Shown: positions 35,503 to 44,576, numbered from the stretch's first letter. The stretch is 64,000 bases of DNA from Corynebacterium tuberculostearicum (GCF_013408445.1 NZ_JACBZL010000001.1:2170001-2234000); one strand, 5' to 3'. Made by a program: numbers and translations. The notes: generated by a model from the letters alone, not told the origin.

Positions 35503-38500
35503 ATGCTTGGGATCGGGGATACCCGCGTCATTGAGCCGTTGACCATGCCACTACGGGATGCTGCGCCGCCGCTGCCCACCGGCAGCATCGAGGCCGAGGA
35601 GGTCCCAGAGGCGGTGCGTCCACAACCGGTGCCGCTGGTGCGGCTGCTGCTGCCGGTGGTGATGATTGCGGCGATGCTCGGCATGGTCGCCCTCATGGTG
35701 TTAGGCGCTGGGGATTCCCGGCAGATTAGCCCGATGGCCTTGATGTTTCCATTGATGATGCTGGCGAGTATGGCCATGATGTTTGGGCCCAATAATAGTG
35801 GGCAGGATCCGGATGAAACCCGGCGTACCTACCTGCGCCACATCAAAGCCTTGCGGGAAAAGGCGCTGCGCAATGCGTCGGCGCAGCGTGCACATGAAAG
35901 CTATCGCCACCCGGCACCGGTGGAACTTAGCACTCTAGTCGGCTCGCGCCGCATGTGGGAGCGTGGCCCGGATGACTCGGACGCCCTCGAGGTACGCGTG
36001 GGAACTGGACCAACGACGTTGTGCACCCCCATCAACGTGCCGGATTCCGGCGCCACTGAAGACCTGGACCCGGTGTGTGCGGTAAGCATGCGCCAGACCA
36101 TTAAGGCGGTGGGCACCGTTCCCGATATGCCGGTGGTTATCCAACTGCAGGCCTTTCGCTTCTTGTCCGTGTCCGGAATGGCGTCGACTCGGAGCGAAGA
36201 GCCCGCAGATCCCTCCCGCGATATGGTGCGCGCAATGGTGCTGCAGATGGCCTTGGCGCATGGCCCGGAAACCTGCGGGATCGAGGCCATCGGTGGCCAG
36301 TGGGAGTGGCTGAAGTGGCTGCCCCATGCGCGCACACCGGAAAAGGCGCGCTTTCGCATCCTCATAGTCGATGGCGTGCTGACCACGGGCACCGAGGACT
36401 TCTTCCATGATGATTCCTACACCACCATCATTGAGGTCGGTGGGGCGCCGTCTTCGGCGCTGGGGGTACGCGCCGAGCACGAAGGACTAAGCCTCGTGGC
36501 AGGGGAGCAGCTGCAGGTGGTCACCGCGGCAGGGGTGGAAGACCTCGGTTCTCCCGACGGAATGAGTACGGCCGGCGCGACCTTGCTTGCGCGCAGTATG
36601 GCCTCCTACCGCCGCCCCGATAGCACTTCTGGCAGGCGCGGCAGTGACCTTATGGGCCTTCTGGGCTATCGCGATGTGGAAGAGCTAGCGGCCAGTGGCA
36701 TGTGGCATGGCCGAGAGGGTTCGGCGCGTCTCATGGTGCCCATCGGCATCGATACGGTGGGCCAGCCCGTCACGGTAGATCTCAAGGAATCTGCCCACGG
36801 CGGTATGGGCCCGCACGGCCTGTGCATCGGTGCGACTGGCAGCGGAAAGTCGGAGCTGCTGCGCACGCTTGTCACCGCGCTGGCGGCTACCCATAGTCCG
36901 GACGAGCTCAATCTTGTGTTGGTGGATTTCAAGGGCGGCGCGACATTTTTAGGATGCGACCGCCTGCCGCATACTTCCGCGGTGATTACCAACCTGGAGG
37001 AGGAATCTACGCTGGTAGAACGCATGTATGATGCCATCTCCGGCGAGATGAACCGCCGCCAGGAGCTGCTGCGCACCGCCGGAAACTTTGCCAATGTCGG
37101 CGAGTACAACTCCTCTGCCACCGCGGTGCGTGAGCACGGGCCGCTGCCGGCCTTGGTCATTGTGGTCGATGAGTTCTCGGAGCTTTTGGGCCAGCACCCG
37201 GATTTCGCGGAACTCTTTGTCGCCGTCGGCCGCTTGGGGCGCAGTCTCCACGTGCACCTGCTTTTGGCCTCCCAAAGGCTCGAAGAAGGCCGCTTGCGGG
37301 GGCTAGATTCCCACTTGTCCTACCGAATCGGCCTGAAAACCTTCTCCTCAGCGGAATCCCGCCAGGTATTGGGCGTGACCGATGCCTACCACCTGCCCGG
37401 CCAGCCTGGCGCGGGTTACCTCAAATCCGATGCCGAGGCCTTGACCCGCTTCCAAGCTTCTTATGTGTCTGGGCCTCTGCCGCGCCGGACGCTTGCCGAC
37501 GCCTCCGTGGACCACCCCGCAGCGTCCCGCGGCCGCGTGCAGCTCTTTCATGGCTGGTCCCAGGAAGAGGACAATACTAGCGCTGCGGTGGTTCTCGATG
37601 ACTCCACCACTGTGCTTACCGAGGTCGTGCGCGCCGCGGCGGAAGAGGCCCACCTGCGCGATCAATCGGCGCACCGCATCTGGCTGCCGCCGCTACCGCC
37701 GGTCATTGAGCTATCCGCGTTGCCGGGGCTTTCCGGTGCAGATGACGCGGGTGCAGTCTCGCCCGCAGTGGACCAAGGGTCGCTGCGCGCGCCCATCGGC
37801 ATTATCGATAGGCCGTACTACCAACGCCAGGACGAGCTGATTATTGATTTCACCCAGCACGGCGGACACATGGCCCTGTGTGGCGGTCCACAGTCCGGTA
37901 AATCGAGTGCGCTGCGCACGATCGTCTCTGCGCTAGCTCTACGGCATGATCCGCAGGCGGCACGCTTCTACGTCATCGATCTTGGCGGCGGTCAGCTAGC
38001 ATCCCTGGAGCGACTGCCCCACGTGGCCGGAGTTGCCGGGCGCGAGGAGGGCGAAAAGGTACGGCGCATCGTCGACGAAGTAGCTGGGTTTATCCGCCGT
38101 CCAGAACGGTGCGCAACCTTCCTTGTCATTGATGGCTGGCACCACATCGGTACCTCGAATGCGGAGTTTGAAGACATAGCGGAGAAGGTTACCGAGATCG
38201 TCGCCGATGGCGCCTCCGCCCACGTGCACGTCATCATTGCCACTTCGCGGTGGACCACGATGCGCCCCGCTATCCGCGATCTCATTGCCAACCGCCTCGA
38301 GCTGCGCCTAGGCGAGGCCTTGGATTCGCTCATCGACCGCAAACTACAGCAAAAGCTTCCCTGCGCGCCGGGCCGCGGGCTCACCTTGACGGGTGAGAAT
38401 ATGCTCTTAGCTCGCACCTCTAACCAGGACATCGCTCACATCTGCCGCGTTCATGCGGAGGCTCAGCCGGTTCCTCAGCTCAAGATGCTGCCCGCCGTGC

Positions 38501-39222
38501 TTACCCCGGCCGCACTCGCAGCTCAAGGGGATGTTCCCGCCGGTGAGATCGCCTGGGGCATCGGCGGGCGCGACCTCGATACGCTGACCTGGAATCCGTC
38601 GCGCGAGCCGCACCTAGTGGCAATCGGGGCGCAGGGGTGTGGCAAGTCCACCTTCCTGGCGCAGGTCATGCGCGGTATTAGCGCTTTTGCGAGGGAAGAC
38701 GCCCGGCTCGTGGTCATCGACCAGCGCCGAGCCCACCTAGGAACCTTGGACCAGAACATGGTTGCTGCCTACGCCGCGACGCAGTCGAGTGCGCAAGAGA
38801 CCATTGTCGATACAGTCCGGACCCTGGAATCTCGCCTGCCTGGCCCGGACATTACCCCGGCGCAGCTCGCCGCACGAGATTGGTGGCAGGGCCCAGATAT
38901 TTACCTAGTCATCGATGATGCGGACCTGCTGAGCGATATTGCCCTCTCGCCACTGCTGGAATTGCTCCCACATGCCCGCGACATTGGCTTGCACCTTGTT
39001 ATCGCTCGCAAATCCGGCGGCATCGGCCGTGCCCTCTTTGGCCAATTCTTTTCCGCGGTGCGCGATCTGCAGCCGGCGCTGCTGCTTTTCGACGCCGACC
39101 GCGACGAAGGAACCATCTTCGGCCTCAAGCCCTGCCACCAACCACCCGGGCGCGGTCAGTGGAGCATCCGCGGTGAAAACCTCGGCGTCGCCCAAGCGGT
39201 GTACCTAGAAGGAGAAAAGTAA
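35503..39222 (+). CDS. eccC: Type VII secretion ATPase EccC (FtsK/SpoIIIE family, fused)
   Basis: 1239 residues. Two membrane helices near 45-95 are followed by three FtsK-like ATPase domains with Walker A motifs GATGSGKSE (about 443), GGPQSGKSS (about 793) and GAQGCGKST (about 1041). Matching Walker B strands are LVLVDFKGG, FYVIDLGGG and LVVIDQRRA. The EccCa and EccCb halves are fused, as in ESX-4. EccC recognises substrates and drives export. The next gene begins at the base after its stop codon. Copy 3 of the dispersed motif (one mismatch) is at 37490-37504. Confidence 0.96.
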   Translation: MLGIGDTRVIEPLTMPLRDAAPPLPTGSIEAEEVPEAVRPQPVPLVRLLLPVVMIAAMLGMVALMVLGAGDSRQISPMALMFPLMMLASMAMMFGPNNSGQDPDETRRTYLRHIKALREKALRNASAQRAHESYRHPAPVELSTLVGSRRMWERGPDDSDALEVRVGTGPTTLCTPINVPDSGATEDLDPVCAVSMRQTIKAVGTVPDMPVVIQLQAFRFLSVSGMASTRSEEPADPSRDMVRAMVLQMALAHGPETCGIEAIGGQWEWLKWLPHARTPEKARFRILIVDGVLTTGTEDFFHDDSYTTIIEVGGAPSSALGVRAEHEGLSLVAGEQLQVVTAAGVEDLGSPDGMSTAGATLLARSMASYRRPDSTSGRRGSDLMGLLGYRDVEELAASGMWHGREGSARLMVPIGIDTVGQPVTVDLKESAHGGMGPHGLCIGATGSGKSELLRTLVTALAATHSPDELNLVLVDFKGGATFLGCDRLPHTSAVITNLEEESTLVERMYDAISGEMNRRQELLRTAGNFANVGEYNSSATAVREHGPLPALVIVVDEFSELLGQHPDFAELFVAVGRLGRSLHVHLLLASQRLEEGRLRGLDSHLSYRIGLKTFSSAESRQVLGVTDAYHLPGQPGAGYLKSDAEALTRFQASYVSGPLPRRTLADASVDHPAASRGRVQLFHGWSQEEDNTSAAVVLDDSTTVLTEVVRAAAEEAHLRDQSAHRIWLPPLPPVIELSALPGLSGADDAGAVSPAVDQGSLRAPIGIIDRPYYQRQDELIIDFTQHGGHMALCGGPQSGKSSALRTIVSALALRHDPQAARFYVIDLGGGQLASLERLPHVAGVAGREEGEKVRRIVDEVAGFIRRPERCATFLVIDGWHHIGTSNAEFEDIAEKVTEIVADGASAHVHVIIATSRWTTMRPAIRDLIANRLELRLGEALDSLIDRKLQQKLPCAPGRGLTLTGENMLLARTSNQDIAHICRVHAEAQPVPQLKMLPAVLTPAALAAQGDVPAGEIAWGIGGRDLDTLTWNPSREPHLVAIGAQGCGKSTFLAQVMRGISAFAREDARLVVIDQRRAHLGTLDQNMVAAYAATQSSAQETIVDTVRTLESRLPGPDITPAQLAARDWWQGPDIYLVIDDADLLSDIALSPLLELLPHARDIGLHLVIARKSGGIGRALFGQFFSAVRDLQPALLLFDADRDEGTIFGLKPCHQPPGRGQWSIRGENLGVAQAVYLEGEK
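37490..37504 (-). repeat. Dispersed 15-base motif, copy 3 (one mismatch)
   Basis: 14 of 15 bases match, inside eccC; the differing base is at the end of the motif. Confidence 0.55.
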
Positions 39223-40347
39223 ATGACCACCAATCTCAGCGCGCATACGCCAACCGACACCCCTATCCCTACTGGTGGGGAGACCACCGCCGGCCCCATT
39301 ACCGTCACCATCCTGGATGCGGCCACAATCTTTGAAGGGCCCGAAACGGTCTATCGCTATGACCTGCCGGGAACCGGCATTGTGGAAGGCTGGGCCTTAG
39401 GCCAAGTCATGGATCAGATATCCAAGATGGCGGGACCGTCCTGGCCCGACGTGGAAGCCTGCGTGGTGGCAGACTCTTCCGGCACGGGAATTGCGCAGGA
39501 AGCCACCTCTATTATCTGCCGGCAATTGGAAGTCACCGGGGTGCACCTCATCGACCCAGAACCAACCATCTCCCCGCTAGCCGCCCCGGACCCACTCGAT
39601 CCGCCTCCTCACCCGGTTCCTGAAGCCACTGATTCGGCACCTCCCACTACGGTGATGGAGGCACCTGCTTATGACGAACCGGTAACGCCACGCTGGACCG
39701 ACCGCCTGCGCGGTTGGCTCGGAGCCATCGATATCTTTCATGTGGCAATTGCCGTGGTCATTATCGCCGTGGCTGGGGCTTCTTGGTGGGCCATCGGTGC
39801 CCAAGCTTCAGGTGAAGGCGACGCCGCTCCGGATGCATCGCACCCGCAACCCCGCGCTGCCGAGCCAAGCGGCGATGGTGCGGCGGAGTTCGCGCCGGCC
39901 TCGCCGCAACCGGGAATGCCAGGCGCGTCAGATTCCGGCAGCGAGGAATTGAACCCAGGCGAAAAGCGCTTAGACGTGGAAGGAATGTCAGTAGTAGTCC
40001 CCAGTGGGTTCCACACCAAGGTAGAAGATGGTCTGGTCACCGCCACCGGGAAAGACCCGAACCTACGCATCCTGCTGGCGGCGGATGAGATGTTTAACGT
40101 GCCGGCGGATGCCCTGTTCAAAGAAATTCACGCGCAGGTCGACGAAGATCCGACGCTTCGCGATGCCACCGATGAGGCAGGGCGCCTGACCTATACCGAA
40201 GACCCCGGGGACGGCTCCTTGGTGGAATGGACCACTTGGGAAGACCGTGGGCACCAGATGTCCGTGGGATGCCATACCCGGCATAACTCCAACGCCGTTC
40301 AAAAGGCGGCCTGCCGCATGGCCACGGAAAGCCTGGTCAAAAAATAG
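39223..40347 (+). CDS. Type VII secretion-associated protein, Rv3446c-like
   Basis: 374 residues: N-terminal domain of about 120 residues with VTILDAATIFEGPETVYRYD, a Pro-rich linker, one membrane helix (near 168-190, VAIAVVIIAVAGASWWAIG), an acidic linker and a C-terminal extracytoplasmic domain (RLDVEGMSVVVPSGFH...). Position between eccC and the WXG100 genes, topology and size match the Rv3446c family of ESX-4 loci. Its function is not established. Start directly follows the eccC stop. Confidence 0.85.
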   Translation: MTTNLSAHTPTDTPIPTGGETTAGPITVTILDAATIFEGPETVYRYDLPGTGIVEGWALGQVMDQISKMAGPSWPDVEACVVADSSGTGIAQEATSIICRQLEVTGVHLIDPEPTISPLAAPDPLDPPPHPVPEATDSAPPTTVMEAPAYDEPVTPRWTDRLRGWLGAIDIFHVAIAVVIIAVAGASWWAIGAQASGEGDAAPDASHPQPRAAEPSGDGAAEFAPASPQPGMPGASDSGSEELNPGEKRLDVEGMSVVVPSGFHTKVEDGLVTATGKDPNLRILLAADEMFNVPADALFKEIHAQVDEDPTLRDATDEAGRLTYTEDPGDGSLVEWTTWEDRGHQMSVGCHTRHNSNAVQKAACRMATESLVKK

Positions 40348-40369
40348 TCTCAAAAACTTTGCCCCAGCC

Positions 40370-40450
40370 GGGAACCGTTTGGCGGAAAGTTCAGTCCAAT
40401 AAAAGTGAGAAAGCACAGATGCGAAGCACAGCTGCTTTTTCGGGGGAAAT
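40370..40450 (+). promoter_or_regulatory. Promoter region of the WXG100 genes, shared with 44507-44576
   Basis: GGAACC (40371-40376), 17 bases, then GTCC within CAGTCCAAT (40392-40400) suggests an extracytoplasmic-function sigma-type promoter (-35 GGAAC). TTTGGCG and GTGAGAA stand at fixed positions within and after it. CTTTTTCGGGGGAAAT follows at 40435-40450. The same blocks with identical spacing precede the three-gene cassette at 44583. A separate ribosome site, AAGGAGG, lies at about 40472, so the CGGGGGA string here is not the ribosome site. Confidence 0.6.
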
Positions 40451-40489
40451 ACACACAATCTCATCCGCCCTAAGGAGGGGCGCACTCTT

Positions 40490-40804
40490 ATGTCTCAGAC
40501 TTTCAAGACACAAGCCGATGTCATGGTTGCCACCGCTGGCAAAGTCGATAACACCAACGATGAAGTCCAAGGCGAGCTCACCCGCCTGCAGGGCGTCGTC
40601 GACTCCGTCCGCGGCAGCTGGGTTGGCCAGGCCCAGGTCTCCTTCGATGACCTGATGCAGCGCTACAACACCTCTGCACAGCAGCTGCGCGAGGCCTTGG
40701 CCTCAATCTCTGACAATATCCGCAGCAACGCCCACAACTTCGACAACGTGGAAGCCGAAAACACCCAGGCCTTCTCCAACGTGGGCGGCGGCCTCGCCCT
40801 CTAA
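40490..40804 (+). CDS. WXG100 family protein, EsxB/CFP-10-like
   Basis: 104 residues, helical hairpin with the turn motif W-V-G near residue 44 (GSWVGQAQ). The second helix ends ISDNIRSNAHNFDNVEAEN, which lines up with the end of CFP-10. Where CFP-10 and most substrates have the secretion signal YxxxD/E, this protein has FDNVE, Phe replacing Tyr. It would form a heterodimer with the next gene product and be exported by the ESX-4-like machine. A good AAGGAGG site precedes the ATG. Confidence 0.93.
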   Translation: MSQTFKTQADVMVATAGKVDNTNDEVQGELTRLQGVVDSVRGSWVGQAQVSFDDLMQRYNTSAQQLREALASISDNIRSNAHNFDNVEAENTQAFSNVGGGLAL

Positions 40805-40873
40805 ACCGCACCGCACACTTCACTAGTCCGCAGCCTCAAAGCTATAGATTCACAGAAGGGAATCCACCACCAC

Positions 40874-41161
40874 ATGTCCGAGATCAAGTACGAATTCGGT
40901 GCCATTTCTTCCGCCGCAGCCGATATCAACGCCACCTCTGGCCGCATCAACAGCACTCTGGCAGACCTGAAGGCGCGCCTGCAGCCGATGGTAAGCACCT
41001 GGGAGGGCGAGTCCGCCGTGGCTTATAACCAAGCGCAGGCCAAGTGGGACAAGGCGTCCCAGGAACTCAACACCGTGCTGGCCACCATCTCCAAGACCGT
41101 TTCGCAAGGCAACGATGCAATGAGCGACGTCAACCGTCGCGCCGCTGCAAGCTGGGGTTAA
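40874..41161 (+). CDS. WXG100 family protein, EsxA/ESAT-6-like
   Basis: 95 residues, helix-turn-helix with W-E-G (STWEGESAVAY) near residue 43. The C-terminus ends AAASWG with no YxxxD/E motif, as expected for the partner that does not carry the export signal. It is encoded 69 bases after the EsxB-like gene and followed by a terminator. Confidence 0.93.
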   Translation: MSEIKYEFGAISSAAADINATSGRINSTLADLKARLQPMVSTWEGESAVAYNQAQAKWDKASQELNTVLATISKTVSQGNDAMSDVNRRAAASWG

Positions 41162-41308
41162 AACCACACCCTGATTGCACGGTTCCACGCGGTCCCCGTC
41201 AGGGCTGCGGTGCCACTGACCACACCCGCGTGGCAGGAGGCGGACGCAGCCGCAGCCTTGGCCAAGAAACCAGCGTGGCTATTCCTTTTTCTAGTCCGTA
41301 CCCACGAG

Positions 41309-41346
41309 CCGGCACCTCCCGTTTGAGCGGCGGAAGGTGCCGGTTT
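41309..41346 (+). terminator. Terminator after the WXG100 genes
   Basis: CCGGCACCT (41309-41317) pairs perfectly with AGGTGCCGG (41335-41343), followed by TTT. Confidence 0.7.
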
Positions 41347-41353
41347 CGGCGTT

Positions 41354-41383
41354 TTGGTCTTTGGGCAGGTGAGCAAGTAGGGT
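41354..41383 (+). promoter_or_regulatory. Candidate promoter of rplM
   Basis: TTGGTC (41354-41359), 18-base spacer, TAGGGT (41378-41383). Confidence 0.5.
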
Positions 41384-41518
41384 AGGAAACCTATGTGTTC
41401 GCTCGTCGGCAAGCAGCTGGCGAAGCGCTCCCTGCAGGTCTCCACCGGCCGCTGTACGGGAGTGAATGGATGCTTAGCGCTGGCCGGCAGTTCCGAGACA
41501 GACTTTCAAGGAGTCAAA

Positions 41519-41962
41519 TTGTCTACTTTCCACCCAAAGAGCGGTGACATCACCCGCAAGTGGTACGTCATCGACGCTACTGATGTGGTGCTGGGCAAGC
41601 TCGCTTCCACCGTTGCAGACCTGCTGCGCGGCAAGCACAAGCCACAGTTCGCACCGAACGTTGACGCTGGTGACCACGTCATCATCATCAACGCTGACAA
41701 GATCCACGTTTCTTCCACCAAGCGCGGCCGTGAGATGCGCTACCGCCACTCCGGTTACCCGGGCGGCCTGAAGTCCATGACCCTGGGTCAGTCTTTGGAC
41801 GCCAACCCGGTTCGCGTTATCGAAGAATCCGTTGCCGGCATGATGCCGCACAACAAGCTCTCCCGCGCTTCCATCAAGAAGCTGCACGTCTTCGCAGGCG
41901 AAGAGCACCCGTACGCCGGCCAGAAGCCGGAAACCTTCGAGTTTAAGCAGGTGGCACAGTAA
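41519..41962 (+). CDS. rplM: 50S ribosomal protein L13
   Basis: 147 residues from a TTG start ([20 protein letters not shown]) six bases after AAGGAG. The frame is open further upstream, but L13 begins here. L13 is one of the first proteins to join the large subunit. Stop and rpsI start overlap (TAATG). Confidence 0.97.
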   Translation: MSTFHPKSGDITRKWYVIDATDVVLGKLASTVADLLRGKHKPQFAPNVDAGDHVIIINADKIHVSSTKRGREMRYRHSGYPGGLKSMTLGQSLDANPVRVIEESVAGMMPHNKLSRASIKKLHVFAGEEHPYAGQKPETFEFKQVAQ

Positions 41963-42495
41963 TGTCTGAGCAGAACATCGACAACAACGTAGCCGACGCT
42001 GCTGACATCGCTGCAGCAAGCGCCGCTACCGAAGAGTTCACCAACACCATCGGTGATTCCATCGCACCGGCCGAGACCGAAGAGGTCGAGGCTGCCGCTC
42101 CGGTACACGAGGGCCCGATCCAGACCGTCGGTCGCCGTAAGCGCGCCGTCGCACGTGTTCGCCTCGTTGCTGGCTCCGGCCAGATCGTGGTTAACGGCCG
42201 CGAGTTCGGCGAGTACTTCCCGAACAAGCTGCACCAGCAGGACATCCTGCTGCCGCTGACCCTCCTGGAGCGCGAGAACCAGTTCGACCTCAAGGTCACC
42301 GTTAACGGCGGCGGCCCAACCGGTCAGGCTGGCGCCCTGCGTCTGGCTATCGCTCGTGCACTGAACATCTACAACCCGGCTGACCGCACCGCCCTCAAGA
42401 AGGCTGGTCTGCTCACCCGAGATGCTCGTGCAGTTGAGCGTAAGAAGGCTGGTCTGCACAAGGCACGTCGCGCACCGCAGTACTCCAAGCGTTAA
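41962..42495 (+). CDS. rpsI: 30S ribosomal protein S9
   Basis: 177 residues. A variable acidic N-terminal extension of about 50 residues is followed by the S9 core ([19 protein letters not shown]) and the basic tail PQYSKR that reaches the P-site tRNA. Confidence 0.98.
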   Translation: MSEQNIDNNVADAADIAAASAATEEFTNTIGDSIAPAETEEVEAAAPVHEGPIQTVGRRKRAVARVRLVAGSGQIVVNGREFGEYFPNKLHQQDILLPLTLLERENQFDLKVTVNGGGPTGQAGALRLAIARALNIYNPADRTALKKAGLLTRDARAVERKKAGLHKARRAPQYSKR

Positions 42496-42527
42496 TCTCG
42501 CTTCTACTGCGCGCGCAAGCGCAACGC

Positions 42528-42561
42528 AAAGCCGCTGCTTCCTTTGGGAGGCGGCGGCTTT
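42528..42561 (+). terminator. Terminator after rpsI
   Basis: AAAGCCGC (42528-42535) pairs with GCGGCTTT (42554-42561), followed by CGTCGTTTT. Confidence 0.7.
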
Positions 42562-42606
42562 CGTCGTTTTGAGCTTCGGCAGGGGAGAACGACACCTCTG
42601 CATGGT

Positions 42607-42624
42607 AGTACCATATGCGGTACT
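42607..42624. promoter_or_regulatory. Palindromic candidate operator before the hicB-like genes
   Basis: AGTACC (42607-42612) and GGTACT (42619-42624), six bases apart, form a perfect inverted repeat eight bases before the first start codon. Autoregulation by a ribbon-helix-helix antitoxin would use such a site. Confidence 0.4.
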
Positions 42625-42632
42625 GATTAGTT

Positions 42633-42749
42633 GTGGGTAGCAGCGTAGAAGAAATCTTGGCCAACAAGAAAAGAAGTCCAGCAAAAGCCACCTTTTCGGA
42701 ACTTCTTCAAGCTGTACAAATGCTTCAAACCGAGCAAGAAAGAAGATAA
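42633..42749 (+). CDS. 38-residue ORF upstream of the HicB-like gene
   Basis: Starts GTG (MGSSVEEILANKKRSPAKAT), basic and helical, ending QTEQERR; the stop lies two bases before the next ATG. No ribosome site is visible, and the frame is closed by a stop codon at 42624. It lacks the features of HicA toxins (no dsRNA-binding fold, no catalytic His). It could be a small protein of the module or the remnant of a larger gene. Its base composition is less GC-rich than that of its neighbours. Confidence 0.4.
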   Translation: MGSSVEEILANKKRSPAKATFSELLQAVQMLQTEQERR

Positions 42750-42751
42750 AA

Positions 42752-43078
42752 ATGGACGTCAGCAAATACACCTATCAAGTCTTCTGGTCTGAAGAGGACA
42801 ATGAGTTCGTGGCGACGGTTGCCGAGTTTCCTTCACTATCGTGGCTGGATTCTGATCGTAGCTGTGCAGAGCAGGAACTTCTGAAGTTGGTCGCGGAAGT
42901 AGTAGAAGATATGCAGGTTTCAGGGGAAGTCATCCCACAACCGCTGGGGGCTCGTTCATATTCGGGAAAATTCAACGTTCGAACCTCTCCGTCGCTGCAT
43001 CGCAAACTAGTAATGGAAGCTAGGACGGAAGGAATTTCACTCAACGCATTGATAAACCAGAAGCTTGCCTCCGCCTAG
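42752..43078 (+). CDS. HicB-family antitoxin-like protein with RHH domain
   Basis: 108 residues: partial RNase H-like HicB domain (YTYQVFWSEEDNEFVATVAE, FPSLSWLDSDRSCAEQELLK) and a C-terminal ribbon-helix-helix (GKFNVRTSPSLHRKLVMEA, ISLNALINQKLASA). HicB proteins neutralise the HicA mRNA-cleaving toxin and repress their own operon. No hicA is found beside it; only the 38-residue ORF precedes it. It may act as an orphan regulator. Codon use is less GC-rich than in the flanking rpsI and glmM, which suggests acquisition. Confidence 0.8.
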   Translation: MDVSKYTYQVFWSEEDNEFVATVAEFPSLSWLDSDRSCAEQELLKLVAEVVEDMQVSGEVIPQPLGARSYSGKFNVRTSPSLHRKLVMEARTEGISLNALINQKLASA

Positions 43079-43126
43079 ACCGCCCCAACATGCAATCGAT
43101 GGGCACAGGAGTGCATAATTGATTGC

Positions 43127-44470
43127 ATGACTCGACTTTTTGGAACCGATGGCGTTCGCGGCCTCGCGAACAAGAAGCTGACCCCAATTCTGGCCTTGCA
43201 ACTAGGCCAGGCCGCTGCAGAGGTATTTACCGCCAAGCGCGAATCCTATGAGCGCCAGCCGCTGGCCATTATTGGCCGCGACCCGCGTGTTTCTGGCGAG
43301 ATGCTGGATGCAGCGATTGCGTCCGGGCTGGCTTCCCGCGGCGTGGACGTGGTGCGCGTGGGCGTGCTGCCGACGCCGGCGATTGCCTACCTGACGGATG
43401 ACTATGGTGCGGATTTGGGCGTGATGATTTCCGCCTCCCACAACCCGATGCCAGACAACGGCATCAAGTTCTTCTCCGCAGGTGGTAAGAAGCTACCAGA
43501 CGAGGTAGAAGATCAGATTCAGGCCACCATGGAAAACCTCACCGAGGATGGCCCGACCGGCACCAAGTTGGGCCGCATCATCTCGGAGGCTCCGGACGGA
43601 CGCGAGCGCTACCTCAACCACTTGAAGGAAGTGGTCTCCACCGACCTGGGCGGCATCAAGGTGGTCGTAGACACCGCCAATGGTGCGGCTTCCAAGGTTG
43701 CTCCGATCGCCTACGAGGCGGCTGGCGCAGAGGTTATTGCTATCCACAACAAGCCGAATGCCTTCAATATCAATGAGGACTGCGGTTCGACGCACATTGA
43801 AAAGGCACAGGCGGCCGTCGTCGAGCATGGCGCCGATCTGGGCTTGGCGCACGATGGCGACGCCGACCGTTGCCTGGCTGTGGACGCCGAGGGCAATGTT
43901 GTTGACGGTGACCAGATTATGGCCCTGCTGGCCGTAGGCATGAAGGAGGATAATGACCTGCGCTACAACACTCTGGTAGCAACCGTCATGTCTAACCTGG
44001 GCCTGAAGCTAGCCATGCAGGAGCAAGGCATCGAAGTGCGCCATACCGCAGTAGGCGACCGCTACGTACTGGAAGAGCTCAACCGCGGCGATTTCTCCTT
44101 GGGCGGCGAGCAGTCTGGTCACGTCGTGTTGCCAGATGATTGCACGACTGGCGACGGCACGCTTACTGGCCTGTCCATCATGGCGCGCATGGCCAAGTCC
44201 GGGAAGTCCCTAAAGGAATTGGCATCGGTGATGACCGTGCTGCCGCAGGTCCTCATTAACGTGCCGGTTTCTGATAAGGGTGTCATCATGGACGCCCCCG
44301 AAGTACAAGAAGCCATTGCCCAGGCCGAGGAAGAACTCGGCGAAACCGGCCGCGTCCTGTTGCGTCCCTCCGGCACCGAGGAGGTTTTCCGCGTCATGGT
44401 GGAGGCTGCCGATAAGGAGCAGGCACGCAAGGTTGCCGGGAGGCTTTCCGCCATCGTTTCCTCGGTCTAG
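43127..44470 (+). CDS. glmM: Phosphoglucosamine mutase
   Basis: 447 residues. Interconverts glucosamine-6-P and glucosamine-1-P for peptidoglycan precursor synthesis. The phosphoserine loop [12 protein letters not shown] is near 100, the metal loop HDGDADR near 242, and the C-terminal phosphate-binding [12 protein letters not shown] is present. The partner glmS lies 6.4 kb downstream. Its place after rplM-rpsI matches mycobacteria. Confidence 0.97.
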   Translation: MTRLFGTDGVRGLANKKLTPILALQLGQAAAEVFTAKRESYERQPLAIIGRDPRVSGEMLDAAIASGLASRGVDVVRVGVLPTPAIAYLTDDYGADLGVMISASHNPMPDNGIKFFSAGGKKLPDEVEDQIQATMENLTEDGPTGTKLGRIISEAPDGRERYLNHLKEVVSTDLGGIKVVVDTANGAASKVAPIAYEAAGAEVIAIHNKPNAFNINEDCGSTHIEKAQAAVVEHGADLGLAHDGDADRCLAVDAEGNVVDGDQIMALLAVGMKEDNDLRYNTLVATVMSNLGLKLAMQEQGIEVRHTAVGDRYVLEELNRGDFSLGGEQSGHVVLPDDCTTGDGTLTGLSIMARMAKSGKSLKELASVMTVLPQVLINVPVSDKGVIMDAPEVQEAIAQAEEELGETGRVLLRPSGTEEVFRVMVEAADKEQARKVAGRLSAIVSSV

Positions 44471-44506
44471 CGCAACTGCCGGGTGCGGAAGAATTTTGGC
44501 ATCCTA

Positions 44507-44576
44507 GGGAACCATTTGGCGCAATCCCCAGTCCAATGAAGGTGAGAACTTTTACCGCATATGGATTTGGGGGAAT
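44507..44576 (+). promoter_or_regulatory. Promoter region of the three-gene cassette, like that of the WXG100 genes
   Basis: GGGAACC (44507-44513), TTTGGCG (44515-44521), CAGTCCAAT (44529-44537) and GTGAGAA (44542-44548) stand at exactly the spacing found at 40370-40411. TTTGGGGGAATACAC then leads into the start codon, like CGGGGGAAATACAC at 40441-40454. The bases between the blocks differ, so the blocks look selected. Confidence 0.65.

Larger units (their letters stand above)
41162..41518. other. Intergenic region between the WXG100 genes and rplM
   Basis: 357 bases without a convincing gene. It contains the WXG100 terminator (41309-41346), the rplM promoter (41354-41383) and an rplM leader of about 130 bases. 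Confidence 0.5.

Noticed and set aside
35286..35534. Small plus-strand ORF across the eccD-eccC intergenic region
   Set aside because: It overlaps the start of eccD and the start of eccC in another frame, has no ribosome site, and its codon use is unlike that of the neighbours.
31497..41161. Reading the locus as a pathogenic ESX-1-like system
   Set aside because: eccA, eccE, PE/PPE and EspG genes are absent, and the gene order and fused EccC match the ancestral ESX-4 type.
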